Assembly (NCBI GenBank): GCA_019623805.1
Contig: CP053680.1
Coordinates: forward strand, 310,001 to 374,000
Length of the DNA stretch: 64,000 nucleotides
Source of the DNA: Gammaproteobacteria bacterium (ex Lamellibrachia satsuma)
GTDB taxonomy: Bacteria; Pseudomonadota; Gammaproteobacteria; Chromatiales; Chromatiaceae
Direction: 5' to 3'
The position numbers were made by a program, and so were the translations under genes. The notes under the pieces are model-generated. The model had not been told where the DNA came from, made no database searches, and saw nothing but the letters and a program-made list of their open reading frames with translations. Positions 21,763 through 31,315 of the stretch are shown here, one piece after another. Positions within the stretch are counted from its first letter, which is position 1, and each line of letters opens with the position of its first letter.

Positions 21763-22391
21763 ATCAGGTTGACGAACTGGCTCATTCGATCCTCATGCGT
21801 GCAGAATCAATGGCCGATGAGTGCCACGACCGAGCCAGGGTGGGTCGTGACGTGATCCTGCGTGATGCCAGCGAACGACTGCAACTGCGGGAGGAGAAGG
21901 AGACGTTACTGGCCAAGGCGATGGCGGATCGTACCTATCGGCGCAAGGTACAGGCCGACGAACTCAAACTTCACAGCCGTATGGATCATCTGCGCTGGAA
22001 TCTGGTACAGACTGTAATCGAACGGCTACCTGTCCGCATGACGGAGTTGACCCAGGATAAAAACCGCTATTTCACCCTTTTACAAGCCTACCTCAGCAGG
22101 GGCGCGAAGATGATCGAGGCCGACACACTGGTCGTCGAGCTAAACGCAAACGATCAGCGGCGACTACAGAATAACTGGGATGAATTTGCCGGTGCCGCTG
22201 TGCCGGGCAAACAACTCCTTCTGGCCGAAGAGCCTATTCAGACCATTGGAGGACTCTGTCTTCGAACCCAAGACAATCGAATCAGATTGGATCAGACCTT
22301 CGAAGGGCGTCTGGAACGGCTCGAAGATCGGCTTTATCAGGCCATCGTTGAACGCCTGCTGCCCCCACCCCGTAGCGGCGCGTCGCTGTAG
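21759..22391 (+). CDS. ntpE: A/V-type ATPase subunit E (peripheral stalk)
   Basis: 210 residues: a long N-terminal helix rich in Glu, Arg and Ala followed by a compact C-terminal domain. This is the architecture of subunit E, which anchors the head to the stator. Begins MNQVDELAHSILMRAESMAD. The C-terminal segment GGLCLRTQDNRIRLDQTFEG matches the family's GG-----DG-I-VDNTFE pattern. It overlaps subunit F by 4 bases; subunit A starts 27 bases downstream. Confidence 0.87.
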   Translation: MNQVDELAHSILMRAESMADECHDRARVGRDVILRDASERLQLREEKETLLAKAMADRTYRRKVQADELKLHSRMDHLRWNLVQTVIERLPVRMTELTQDKNRYFTLLQAYLSRGAKMIEADTLVVELNANDQRRLQNNWDEFAGAAVPGKQLLLAEEPIQTIGGLCLRTQDNRIRLDQTFEGRLERLEDRLYQAIVERLLPPPRSGASL

Positions 22392-22418
22392 TCCCCAGGC
22401 CCATCGCGGAATAAAGAG

Positions 22419-24209
22419 ATGACAAAACAGGGCATAATCAAAGATATCAACGGTCCCATCGTGACCATCACCCTCCCCGGTGTAGCCAACGGGGAACAGG
22501 TCAAGATCGGAGAGTTGGGTCTCTATGGCGAAGTGATCTCCCTACAGGGCAGCGAAGCATTGGTACAGATCTATGAATCCACGGAGATGGTGCGTCCCGG
22601 CGAGCCGGTAGAGGGGCTGAGCCATCCCCTCTCAGTGGAACTTGGACCCGGCCTGATGGGCGGTATCTTTGACGGGGTGCAGCGTCCACTTGAAAAGATG
22701 TTTCTGCAGGCGGGTGATCAGATTCCAAGAGGACTGAGTCCGGACGCGCTGGACCGGGAGTCTCAATGGACCTTCACGCCGACGGAATCCCTGGAACCCA
22801 ACACGCAAGTCAGTGGTGGCATCCAGCTGGGCAGTGTGCAGGAGACCGAGTCGGTGCTGCATCGTATCCTGGTGCCGCCGGATGTCAGCGGCGAACTGAT
22901 TGAGATTGCTCCCGAGGGAGACTATAGCCTCGATCAGACCATTGCCCGGGTAAAAACAGCGGATGGTAAGATACGCAGACTCCAACTCTTTCATCGCTGG
23001 CCGGTGCGCCAACCCCGCCCCTATCTGCACCGGGATCACAGCTCCGACCCCCTGATTACCGGCCAGCGCATCCTCGACACTTTCTTCCCCCTCCTGAAAG
23101 GCGGCAAGGGCGCTGTGCCCGGCCCCTTCGGCGCCGGCAAAACCATGGTGCAGCACCAGGTGGCACGCTGGTCAAATGCGGATATCGTCATCTATGTCGG
23201 TTGCGGCGAGCGTGGTAACGAACTGGTCGATGTACTCGACAGCTTCCCCAAGCTCAAAGACCCTTACACCGGGCGATCCCTGATGGAACGCACCCTGTTG
23301 GTGGCAAATACCTCCAACATGCCGGTAGTGGCCCGCGAAGCGTCCATCTACGTCGGCATCACTATTGCCGAATACTATCGTGACCAGGGGCATGACGTGG
23401 TGATGCTGGCAGACTCCACCAGCCGTTGGGCCGAGGCCCTGCGGGAGGTCTCTGGACGTTTGGGGCAGATGCCCGTCGAAGAGGGTTACCCGGCCTATCT
23501 CGCCTCCCGCCTCTCCGCGTTCTATGAACGGGCGGGACGGGTCGAAACCCACGACTGCGGCAAGGGTTCAGTGAGCCTGATCGGTGCGGTGTCGCCACCC
23601 GGAGGCGACTTTTCAGAGCCGGTCACCAGCCACACCAAAGAGATCATCCAGACCTTCTGGGCGCTCTCCAAGGAGCTGGCGGACGCCCGCCACTATCCGG
23701 CAATCGACTGGGTCGACAGCTTCTCCGCAGATGTCTCTACCGCCGCCACCTGGTGGCACGAACAGGTCGACAGGGATTGGGAAAAGCGCAGGGGGCAGGC
23801 CCTGGGCATGCTCGCCAGGGATGCGGAGCTCTCCCGCATCGTCAATCTGGTGGGACCGGAGGCGCTCTCTTCCGCCCAGCGCTGGATATTGGAGGGCGCC
23901 GCCCTGATCAAAGAGGGGGTGCTGCAGCAGAGCGCGCTCGATCCTGTGGATACCTTCTCCTCTCCAGAGAAACAGTTCCTCCTGCTGGATACACTTCTCA
24001 CAATCTATGATCAGGGCGCCGACCTGATCGAACTGGGTGTGCCGGTGCAGGAGTTGAGGGATCTGCCGATTCTGGCCAAGTTGCGACGCTGCAAGGAGGT
24101 CTACGACTCCGACCAGCTAGATCAGCTGCGGGTATTCCGCGAACAGGCCATCAAAAGCTTTGAATCCATCCGGTCCGAATACGCTCAGCGTGGGGAGCAG
24201 ACATCATGA
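22419..24209 (+). CDS. ntpA: A/V-type ATPase catalytic subunit A
   Basis: Nucleotide-hydrolysing head subunit, 596 residues, the usual size. The Walker A motif GPFGAGKTMVQHQ is near residue 235, and the catalytic region YVGCGERGNELVDVL with the glutamate of GERGNE near 260. Walker B is in VVMLADSTSRWAEALRE near 330. The family-specific extra domain ('bulge') between residues about 115 and 190 is present, which distinguishes it from F-type beta. It overlaps subunit B by 4 bases. Confidence 0.97.
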   Translation: MTKQGIIKDINGPIVTITLPGVANGEQVKIGELGLYGEVISLQGSEALVQIYESTEMVRPGEPVEGLSHPLSVELGPGLMGGIFDGVQRPLEKMFLQAGDQIPRGLSPDALDRESQWTFTPTESLEPNTQVSGGIQLGSVQETESVLHRILVPPDVSGELIEIAPEGDYSLDQTIARVKTADGKIRRLQLFHRWPVRQPRPYLHRDHSSDPLITGQRILDTFFPLLKGGKGAVPGPFGAGKTMVQHQVARWSNADIVIYVGCGERGNELVDVLDSFPKLKDPYTGRSLMERTLLVANTSNMPVVAREASIYVGITIAEYYRDQGHDVVMLADSTSRWAEALREVSGRLGQMPVEEGYPAYLASRLSAFYERAGRVETHDCGKGSVSLIGAVSPPGGDFSEPVTSHTKEIIQTFWALSKELADARHYPAIDWVDSFSADVSTAATWWHEQVDRDWEKRRGQALGMLARDAELSRIVNLVGPEALSSAQRWILEGAALIKEGVLQQSALDPVDTFSSPEKQFLLLDTLLTIYDQGADLIELGVPVQELRDLPILAKLRRCKEVYDSDQLDQLRVFREQAIKSFESIRSEYAQRGEQTS

Positions 24210-25624
24210 GTGCCAAGGAGTACCGCACCGTCTCCTCTGCCCGGGGAGGACTACTGACCGTCAGTCAGGTTCCGGGAATCGCTTTCGGCGACCGGGTGGA
24301 GATCCGGGACAGTCAGGGCAGGAGGCGCAATGGTCAGGTTATTCGAAGTTCAGGCATTGAGGTATTGATACAGGTTTTCGAGGGAACCGACCACCTCGAT
24401 CTGGAGAACACATGGGTGCGTTTTCTGGACACTCCACTGGAGATCAGCCTCTCTCCTGAGATCCTGGGGCGCGTCTTCGACGGACTGGGGGAACCCAAAG
24501 ACGGTCGTCCGCCAGTGGTCTCCCGTCTGCATCGGGGCATCAATGCCAACGCCTTCAATCCGGCGGCGCGCACCTACCCCCGCGAGTTCATCCAGACCGG
24601 CATTTCCACCATCGACGGCCTTAATTCCCTGGTGCGGGGGCAGAAACTGCCGATCTTCTCCGCCTCGGGATTGCCCCATAACAGACTTGCCGCCCAGATC
24701 GTGCGGCAAGCCAAACTACCGGATGAAGAGAGTCGCTTCTCCATCGTTTTCGCGGCGATGGGCGTCTCCTACTCCGACGCACGTTTCTTCCAGGAGGAGT
24801 TCGCCTCCTCCGGTGTGCTCGGCAACGTGGTGATGTTCATCAATATGGCGGATGACCCGCCGGTTGAACGGCTCACTCTTCCACGCATGGCGCTCACCGC
24901 CGCAGAGTACCTGGCCTTCGACCTCGACCGCCATGTGCTGGTTGTCATGACAGACATGACCCACTACGCGGAAGCATTACGGGAAGTGGCCACCGCCAAA
25001 GGCGACGTACCTGCACGCAAGGGCTATCCCGGCTATCTCTATTCCGACCTGGCGGAGATCTACGAGCGTTCCGGCCGGATCAAGGACCGCCACGGATCGA
25101 TCACCCTGGTGCCGGTGCTGTCGATGCCCAGCGACGACATCACTCATCCGATTCCCGACCTCACCGGTTACATCACCGAAGGGCAGATCGTGTTGAGCCG
25201 GGAACTGCACAATCAGGGGGTCTATCCGCCGGTACATATCTCACCCTCGCTCTCCCGCCTGATGAAGGACGGCATCGGCAAGGACTTCACCCGGGAGGAT
25301 CATCCCCATGTCTCGAATCAGCTCTATGCCCTCTATGCCAGGGCATTGGAGACCCGCAACCTGGCCTCAATCATCGGTGCGGATGAACTCTCTGCCAGAG
25401 ACCAGCGTTATCTCGAATTTGCCGACGCATTCGAGAAACGTTTCGTGGCTCAGGACGAAGATGAAGACCGCAGCATTGTGGAGACCCTGAACCTGGCCTG
25501 GGAGTTACTCTCCCTGCTGCCGACGACAGCCCTGACCCGTGTCACCGAGACCGAGATGGCCAAATACCACCGTCATGCCGGCAGCGAACTCCAGCAGCCT
25601 GAGCAGAAGGAACCCTTGGCATGA
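24206..25624 (+). CDS. ntpB: A/V-type ATPase subunit B
   Basis: Non-catalytic head subunit, 472 residues. It lacks a true Walker A (SASGLPHNRLAAQIVRQAKL occupies that position), as expected for B. The family segment YPGYLYSDLAEIYERSGRI near 275 and the closing PSLSRLMKDGIGKDFTREDH are clear. ATGA overlap with the subunit A stop and with the subunit D start indicates tight co-translation of A, B and D. Confidence 0.97.
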   Translation: MSAKEYRTVSSARGGLLTVSQVPGIAFGDRVEIRDSQGRRRNGQVIRSSGIEVLIQVFEGTDHLDLENTWVRFLDTPLEISLSPEILGRVFDGLGEPKDGRPPVVSRLHRGINANAFNPAARTYPREFIQTGISTIDGLNSLVRGQKLPIFSASGLPHNRLAAQIVRQAKLPDEESRFSIVFAAMGVSYSDARFFQEEFASSGVLGNVVMFINMADDPPVERLTLPRMALTAAEYLAFDLDRHVLVVMTDMTHYAEALREVATAKGDVPARKGYPGYLYSDLAEIYERSGRIKDRHGSITLVPVLSMPSDDITHPIPDLTGYITEGQIVLSRELHNQGVYPPVHISPSLSRLMKDGIGKDFTREDHPHVSNQLYALYARALETRNLASIIGADELSARDQRYLEFADAFEKRFVAQDEDEDRSIVETLNLAWELLSLLPTTALTRVTETEMAKYHRHAGSELQQPEQKEPLA

Positions 25625-26244
25625 CGGCCCAACTTATCAAGGCCCCACCGACCAAAAACACGCTCCTCAACCTGAAACGGCAGCTGCGCTTTCTGGATGA
25701 GGGGCATAGCCTGCTGGAGCGCAAGCGTGAGTTGCTGACCCGACTGGTCTATTCACGCCTGACCGAATACAGAAAACTCCGTGCCCAGGCACACGGCGCT
25801 ATCAAACTGGCTTATCACTGGCTGAGCCTGGCGCAACTTCGTATGGGCAATCGCGCACTGCTCCAGGCCGCGTTGGGTATCGAACCGGTGCTGGAGATGA
25901 AGATCCTGCCGAGACGCAATCTCGGCGTGGAATTCCCATCCGTCACTGCGAAACTGCGCCCACTGAAGCCCGTCGGCCTGCTCGGCACCGATCCCAGTTT
26001 TGACGAAACCCGGTTACATTTTGCCGAAACCGCCCTTCTATTGGCCAAACTGGGGGAGGCAGAAATGAGTCTGGGGCGTCTGATTTCAGAACAACGCAAG
26101 GCACAAAAGCGGGTTAACGCCTTGAAATACAACATTATTCCACGATATAAGAACACTATCCGCTTCATTGAAAACTCCCTTGAGGAGGAGGAACGTAACA
26201 CCCTCTTTCAGGTAAAGATTCTCAGGGAACAGCAGCGCATCTGA
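25621..26244 (+). CDS. ntpD: A/V-type ATPase subunit D (rotor shaft)
   Basis: 207 residues forming two long helices (residues about 10-75 and 130-205) as in the central rotor shaft. The C-terminal motif VNALKYNIIPRYKNTIRFIE is the standard subunit D signature (VNALE---IP-----I-YI). Last gene of the ATPase operon; no terminator was identified after it. Confidence 0.95.
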   Translation: MTAQLIKAPPTKNTLLNLKRQLRFLDEGHSLLERKRELLTRLVYSRLTEYRKLRAQAHGAIKLAYHWLSLAQLRMGNRALLQAALGIEPVLEMKILPRRNLGVEFPSVTAKLRPLKPVGLLGTDPSFDETRLHFAETALLLAKLGEAEMSLGRLISEQRKAQKRVNALKYNIIPRYKNTIRFIENSLEEEERNTLFQVKILREQQRI

Positions 26245-26363
26245 TTACCCCCATCACCCTTCCGAACCGTCTGATAAACCGTTATCATTCGTCGGGATAA
26301 CAACCATTCTCATGGACGATATCTTCAAGGTGAATCTACTATTCCGAGCCGGCTTCAAACCCG

Positions 26364-28844
26364 GTGACTCAGAGTACCCCATTCGATATGAGTAGTGACA
26401 ACACAGACGTTGGCATCCGCAAGGCAGAACTGTTGCATGCCTTTATGCAGCAGGTTCCGGGACGGATTGCCGCAATCCTGGAGAACTGGCATCGACTGGT
26501 GCAGAGTGACTGGGATTCGGAGATTTTCGCCAAGCTGCGCGAGCGCATCAGCACCATTGCGGAGGCTGCTGACAAGTTTGGCGTCAAACAGATAGAAAAC
26601 AGCGCCCAATCTCTACAGGCACATCTGTCACAACACACCGGGACAATGAAAAAACCGGTGCATGACGAGATCGTTACCCTTGACGGGTTGGTACACGCGT
26701 TCAAGGACGCGGCCCTCGACTCATGCAAGCAGCTGCCGGCGAAACCGCCAACGGAGAGAGAGCAACCTGCCGCCCCCGCATCCACCGAGGCATGCAGGAT
26801 CTACCTCCTCGGCATTGATGACTCGCAGATCCCAGGACTACGCAAACATCTGGCGGCCATGCAATACGAGATCGGCACGTTTGCCAACCCCTCGGACCTG
26901 CTGGAAAAAGCAGCGGGAGGCACCTCTCAAACCTGCGCCCTCATCAGTCATATCCGCTGGTTACCTGAACTCTTTCCTGAATCCAGGCAGGGGGGGCTCT
27001 GGCGCGAAAAAGAGGGCAGCAACACCGGCATGCCTGTCGCATTCATCGCCGACTCCAGCGATCTGCAGACACGTTTGCAGGCAATGCGCACCAATGCCAG
27101 CGCCTTCTGGGCCAAACCGATCGATGCCTATACTGTTGCCCAACGGATGGTTGAGCTGACGTCACAGCAACGCCATGTCCCATACCGTGTACTGGTCGTG
27201 GAGGATGATCCGGCTCAGGCCGTTTTCGCTACGTCCATCCTCAATAAAGCGGGATTTGAAACCCACTCGGTGACTGACCCTCTGCAGGTAATGGAGGTTC
27301 TACACGATTTCAAACCGGACCTGATCCTCATGGATCTCTATATGCCCGGCGCCAGCGGAGCAGAGTTGACTGCGGTAATCCGGGAGCAAAATGAGTTCGT
27401 CGATACCCCGATCGTCTTTCTTTCGGGAGAGCAGGATCTGGACAAGCAACTCAAGGCCCTCAGCTTCGGCGGCGAGGACTTTCTCTCCAAGCCCATTGGA
27501 CCAAAGCACCTGATCTCCACCGTGACAAACCGAATCCACCGGGCCAAGGAGATTCACCACAGGCTCGGCATTCCCGACCGTCTTGATAAAGCCACTGGAC
27601 TGTTTGCACGTCACTACCTGCTGGAACGGGTGGAGATGACGCTCAGCACGGATACCCATGTCGCAGATATTCCCGCAGTGCTCTACATCGAAATCGATAA
27701 TCCGGAGAAGGCGCTTGACGTAGCCGGCATCGGCGGGATGGATGTCATACTTTCCGAGACCGGTAATATCATTTCCGGATTACTGCAACCCCAGGATGTA
27801 CTGGCCCGTTTTGGAGACAGCAGCCTCGGCTTGCTCGCCTGTCGGGACAAAAATGAGGATCTGGCCGAACTGGCGGAGCAACTCTGTGAAACTGTCGCAG
27901 ACAAAATCATTGAATTGGAACGCAACACGATCAGCATAACGGTCAGCGTCGGTATCTGTATTGTCGATGGAAGTAATCAGGATGCCGGCAGCATTGTTTC
28001 CAAAGGACAATGGGGAAGTCGCATGGCGCACAATGCCGGCGGCAACCAAGCCTATCTCTACAACCCGCCAAAGGTTGAAAAGGGAGATGAGGAAGATAAT
28101 CTATGGCTGGCCAATCTGGTACAGGAGGCGATGCAGAAAAACCTCTTCCAGATCTATTTTCAGCCTATGGTGTCTCTGCAGGGTACCGCCAATGCCCACT
28201 ATCAAACACTGCTGCGTCTGAAATCTCCAAACGGACAGCTGTTGACTGCCGCCACATTCATTTCAGTTGCCGAAGAGCTGGGCGTCATCGGCAAGCTGGA
28301 CCAATGGACCTCGATGCAGGCAATTTCGATTATCTCTGAAAACAGAGGAAAATCTCAGGAGGTGCGCCTTTTCGTCTCCCAATCCTCCGCCCTGCTGAAC
28401 GATTTGGAGCGTATGTCATGGCTGCAGGAACAACACAGGACCGGCCGCATTCAGGAGGGTGAACTTACCTTTGAATTCCGCCTTTCCGATATAATTCACC
28501 ACCTGAAATCTGCCAAAACCTGTTTCGAAACACTGCAGAAAATGGGCATAGGCACCTTGTTGACCGGTGTTTCCAATACGTCTGACGACTTACGGACACT
28601 CAAACATCTGGCGCTTCGCTTCATCAAAATTGATCTTGCGCTGTTGAACCGGGACAACAGTGATCTGAAAGAGTTGATTACTACTGCCCATAGTCTGGGC
28701 ATCAAAGTTATTGCACCCCAGGTGGAGAACCCCAGTAGCATCGCCAAACTCTGGAGCAGCGGCGCCGATTTCGTGCAGGGCAATTTTGTACAACGGCCGG
28801 AAAACAACCTGATCTACGATTTCGACGAATCTGTTCTGCAATAG
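26364..28844 (+). CDS. Response regulator with degenerate GGDEF and EAL domains
   Basis: 826 residues from GTG 26364 (ATG 26388 is an alternative; neither has a strong ribosome site). Order: an HPt-like helical segment (20-110), a weak receiver-like segment (140-265), a good receiver (270-390: VLVVEDDPAQA, DLILMDLYMPGASGAE, SGEQ, SKPIG), a GGDEF-like domain (about 400-550) and an EAL-like domain (about 580-820). The GGDEF signature is replaced by RFGDSSLG and the EAL signature by YQTLLRL. Other catalytic acids of the EAL barrel are also missing (RFIKIDLALL keeps one). It probably neither makes nor degrades c-di-GMP and may act as a receptor or scaffold. Stands alone after the ATPase operon. 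Confidence 0.85.
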   Translation: MTQSTPFDMSSDNTDVGIRKAELLHAFMQQVPGRIAAILENWHRLVQSDWDSEIFAKLRERISTIAEAADKFGVKQIENSAQSLQAHLSQHTGTMKKPVHDEIVTLDGLVHAFKDAALDSCKQLPAKPPTEREQPAAPASTEACRIYLLGIDDSQIPGLRKHLAAMQYEIGTFANPSDLLEKAAGGTSQTCALISHIRWLPELFPESRQGGLWREKEGSNTGMPVAFIADSSDLQTRLQAMRTNASAFWAKPIDAYTVAQRMVELTSQQRHVPYRVLVVEDDPAQAVFATSILNKAGFETHSVTDPLQVMEVLHDFKPDLILMDLYMPGASGAELTAVIREQNEFVDTPIVFLSGEQDLDKQLKALSFGGEDFLSKPIGPKHLISTVTNRIHRAKEIHHRLGIPDRLDKATGLFARHYLLERVEMTLSTDTHVADIPAVLYIEIDNPEKALDVAGIGGMDVILSETGNIISGLLQPQDVLARFGDSSLGLLACRDKNEDLAELAEQLCETVADKIIELERNTISITVSVGICIVDGSNQDAGSIVSKGQWGSRMAHNAGGNQAYLYNPPKVEKGDEEDNLWLANLVQEAMQKNLFQIYFQPMVSLQGTANAHYQTLLRLKSPNGQLLTAATFISVAEELGVIGKLDQWTSMQAISIISENRGKSQEVRLFVSQSSALLNDLERMSWLQEQHRTGRIQEGELTFEFRLSDIIHHLKSAKTCFETLQKMGIGTLLTGVSNTSDDLRTLKHLALRFIKIDLALLNRDNSDLKELITTAHSLGIKVIAPQVENPSSIAKLWSSGADFVQGNFVQRPENNLIYDFDESVLQ

Positions 28845-28863
28845 ACTCGCACATATGCCTATA

Positions 28864-28901
28864 GCGTAGGCCCGATCCGCTTCGCTTGATCGGGCCTACG
28901 C
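28864..28901. repeat. Perfect palindrome GCGTAGGCCCGATC
   Basis: Stem of 14 bases (GCGTAGGCCCGATC / GATCGGGCCTACGC) with a 10-base loop, between the response regulator and a small secreted protein. It is the intact member of a family also seen decayed at 15359 and 35398. No T-run follows. Confidence 0.7.
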
Positions 28902-28941
28902 TTCAAACAACAACTATTTCAGTAGAGAAGCTGTTATCGAA

Positions 28942-29340
28942 ATGTTTACTTTATACCCAAAAGCGATTTCACTGCTCTGCGTACTGTTTTTCGGAATCGT
29001 GGCCGGTAATCTCTCTGCGGCCCAGCCGACTTTTCCGCTCTACCCTCATCCCGACCGTTTTGTTATTAACGAGGGGGACGATGCGAAAACCTGTCTGGAT
29101 CTGGACAAAGAGATTGCCATGCTTGAGCGTCGCACATACTCCTACAAACCGCAGTTCTATGAAGACCCCCTTCACGGCGGCGCCATCTGGGCCGGAACTC
29201 TCTACTTTCCCCCCGCCTATGGCTATCTCGCTTATTCGGGTGCAGCGGAATATACCGAGCACGCCCGTATTCTTGAAGCACGTCGCCGCATCGCGGTTTT
29301 ACGTCAGATCAAAGCCTATCGCCGCTGCTACGAAGATTAA
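28942..29340 (+). CDS. Small secreted protein of unknown function
   Basis: 132 residues with a signal peptide (about 1-26: hydrophobic AISLLCVLFFGIVAGNLSA, cleavage likely after SAA). The mature part has two short conserved-looking pieces: CLDLDKEIAMLERRTYSYKP and a Gly/Tyr-rich hydrophobic stretch (FPPAYGYLAYSG) that may be an amphipathic loop. Two Cys remain (CLDL and near the C-terminus RRCYED). I do not recognise the family. Its stop overlaps the ABC exporter start (TAATG), so the two are translated together and probably function together. Confidence 0.7.
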   Translation: MFTLYPKAISLLCVLFFGIVAGNLSAAQPTFPLYPHPDRFVINEGDDAKTCLDLDKEIAMLERRTYSYKPQFYEDPLHGGAIWAGTLYFPPAYGYLAYSGAAEYTEHARILEARRRIAVLRQIKAYRRCYED

Positions 29341-31148
29341 TGGCTACAAACAGTGTTCAAACGGCAGTCCGCAACCAGGACTACTCCTGGAATGAGCTGA
29401 CCGGCATGATCCTGCAGCACCGGCGGGAGCTGATTGCTGCGAATATCATCGCCATCTTCGGCGCCATTGCTGCGGTACCCGTCCCCCTGTTGATCCCTCT
29501 ACTCGTTGACGAAGTGCTGCTCAATCAGCCGGGTCGTGCAATAGCCACTATCGACAGCCTCTTCCCAGCAAGTTGGCAGGGGCCGACGCTCTATATTCTC
29601 GCAGTTTTGGGTCTTACCCTGATATTACGTCTGATCACCCTTATCCTCGGTGTCTGGCAAACCCGCCAATTCACCTGCATCGCCAAGGATGTCATCTTTC
29701 TAATCCGGCGGGACCTGCTGCAACGCCTTGAGCACATCTCCATGTCCGCCTATGAGACCCTCGGCAGCGGTACGGTGGCATCCCACCTGGTAACCGACCT
29801 GGCTGCCGTGGACAACTTTGTCAGCACGACTACCAGCAAATTTCTTGTGGCGGTGCTCACCATAACCGGCACAGCCCTGGTGCTACTCTGGATAAACTGG
29901 CCACTTGCCCTGTTCATCCTGCTGCTGAACCCAATTGTCATCTATTTCACGACGGTTTTCGGCCGGCGGGTAAAGCGCCTGAAAAGAGAGGAGAACTCCG
30001 CCTTCCAGTTGTTTCAGGAGTCTCTGGAAGAGACCCTCGATGCGATCCAGCAGATCCGCGCCAGCAATCGGGAACGTCACTACATTCAGCGCATCATCGA
30101 CAAGGCGGAGAGTATTCGCCACCACTCCGCCGCCTTCACATGGAAGAGTGATGCCGCCGGACGACTCTCCTTTGTCATCTTTCTTTTCGGCTTCGATATT
30201 TTCCGCGCTGTGAGCATGTTCATGGTGCTCTATTCCGACCTCACGATCGGCGAGATGCTGGGGGTCTTTGCCTACCTCTGGTTCATGATGGGACCAGTGC
30301 AGGAGGTATTGAACGTACAGTACGCCTACCAGAGCGCGCAGGCGGCACTGAGCCGGATCAATCAGCTGATGCGGGTCGACCTGGAACCCGTCTATCCCCA
30401 TCAGGAAAACCCGTTCAAAGACAAAACAACCGTCTCCGTCGAGCTTAACGATATCCATTTTGCCTATGGTGAAGGACCTTCCGTGCTCAAGGATATTTCA
30501 TTACAAATTTCCGCCGGAGAAAAAGTGGCACTGGTGGGTGCGAGCGGCGGAGGAAAAACCACCCTGGTGCAGATTCTGCTCGGACTCTACCCTCCCGCTT
30601 CGGGACAGGTGCTGTTCGATGGTGTACCGGTCAACAGAATCGGCATGGACGTGGTAAGAGATCATGTGGCAACCGTGCTGCAACACCCTGCGCTGCTAAA
30701 CGACAGTGTGCGGATCAATCTCACACTTGGCCGCGATGTCCCTGAAACAGAACTCTGGCAGGCGCTGAAAATCGCGCAGCTCGATGCAACCATAGAGCGA
30801 ATGGATCAGGGACTGGAGACGCTGATCGGCCGTTTCGGCGTGCGTCTCTCCGGCGGCCAGCGACAACGGCTGGCAATTGCCCGTATGGTTTTGACCAACC
30901 CAAGCGTGGTCATCCTTGATGAAGCCACCTCCGCCCTCGACACTACAACCGAGGGAAATCTCCACTCGGCGTTGCAACAGTTTTTGGCTGGCCGCACCAC
31001 TATCATCATCGCCCATCGGTTGAGCGCGGTGAAACAGGCCGACAGGGTTCTGGTATTCGAAGACGGCAGAATTGTGGAACAGGGAAGACATGATGAGCTG
31101 ATTGCAAACAATGGCCTCTACTCCTCCCTATACGGCCGACAGCAGTAA
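29340..31148 (+). CDS. ABC exporter, fused permease and ATPase (MsbA/MDR-like)
   Basis: 602-residue half-transporter with an N-terminal membrane domain of six helices (about 35-320) and a C-terminal ATPase. Walker A is VGASGGGKTTL near residue 398, the ABC signature LSGGQRQRLAIAR near 504, Walker B VVILDEATSALD near 525, and the switch His in IIIAHRLSAV near 558. All catalytic residues are intact. The size suits a homodimeric exporter of lipid, peptide or drug. The overlapping small secreted protein is its likely partner or cargo-related factor; the substrate is unknown. Confidence 0.93.
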   Translation: MATNSVQTAVRNQDYSWNELTGMILQHRRELIAANIIAIFGAIAAVPVPLLIPLLVDEVLLNQPGRAIATIDSLFPASWQGPTLYILAVLGLTLILRLITLILGVWQTRQFTCIAKDVIFLIRRDLLQRLEHISMSAYETLGSGTVASHLVTDLAAVDNFVSTTTSKFLVAVLTITGTALVLLWINWPLALFILLLNPIVIYFTTVFGRRVKRLKREENSAFQLFQESLEETLDAIQQIRASNRERHYIQRIIDKAESIRHHSAAFTWKSDAAGRLSFVIFLFGFDIFRAVSMFMVLYSDLTIGEMLGVFAYLWFMMGPVQEVLNVQYAYQSAQAALSRINQLMRVDLEPVYPHQENPFKDKTTVSVELNDIHFAYGEGPSVLKDISLQISAGEKVALVGASGGGKTTLVQILLGLYPPASGQVLFDGVPVNRIGMDVVRDHVATVLQHPALLNDSVRINLTLGRDVPETELWQALKIAQLDATIERMDQGLETLIGRFGVRLSGGQRQRLAIARMVLTNPSVVILDEATSALDTTTEGNLHSALQQFLAGRTTIIIAHRLSAVKQADRVLVFEDGRIVEQGRHDELIANNGLYSSLYGRQQ

Positions 31149-31315
31149 ATCCATAAGAGGTCGGAGTCAAACAGCACTATTCGGTTTTACTCGCCAGAAG
31201 CCCCGTCCGGTTTGTCCCCTGCAAGTACACCACCATGAAAAAGTTAAAGTTGAAGACAGATACAGACGAGTGCGACAATCACCCGGGACCAGCCACGGAC
31301 GAGATAAGAGCGATA

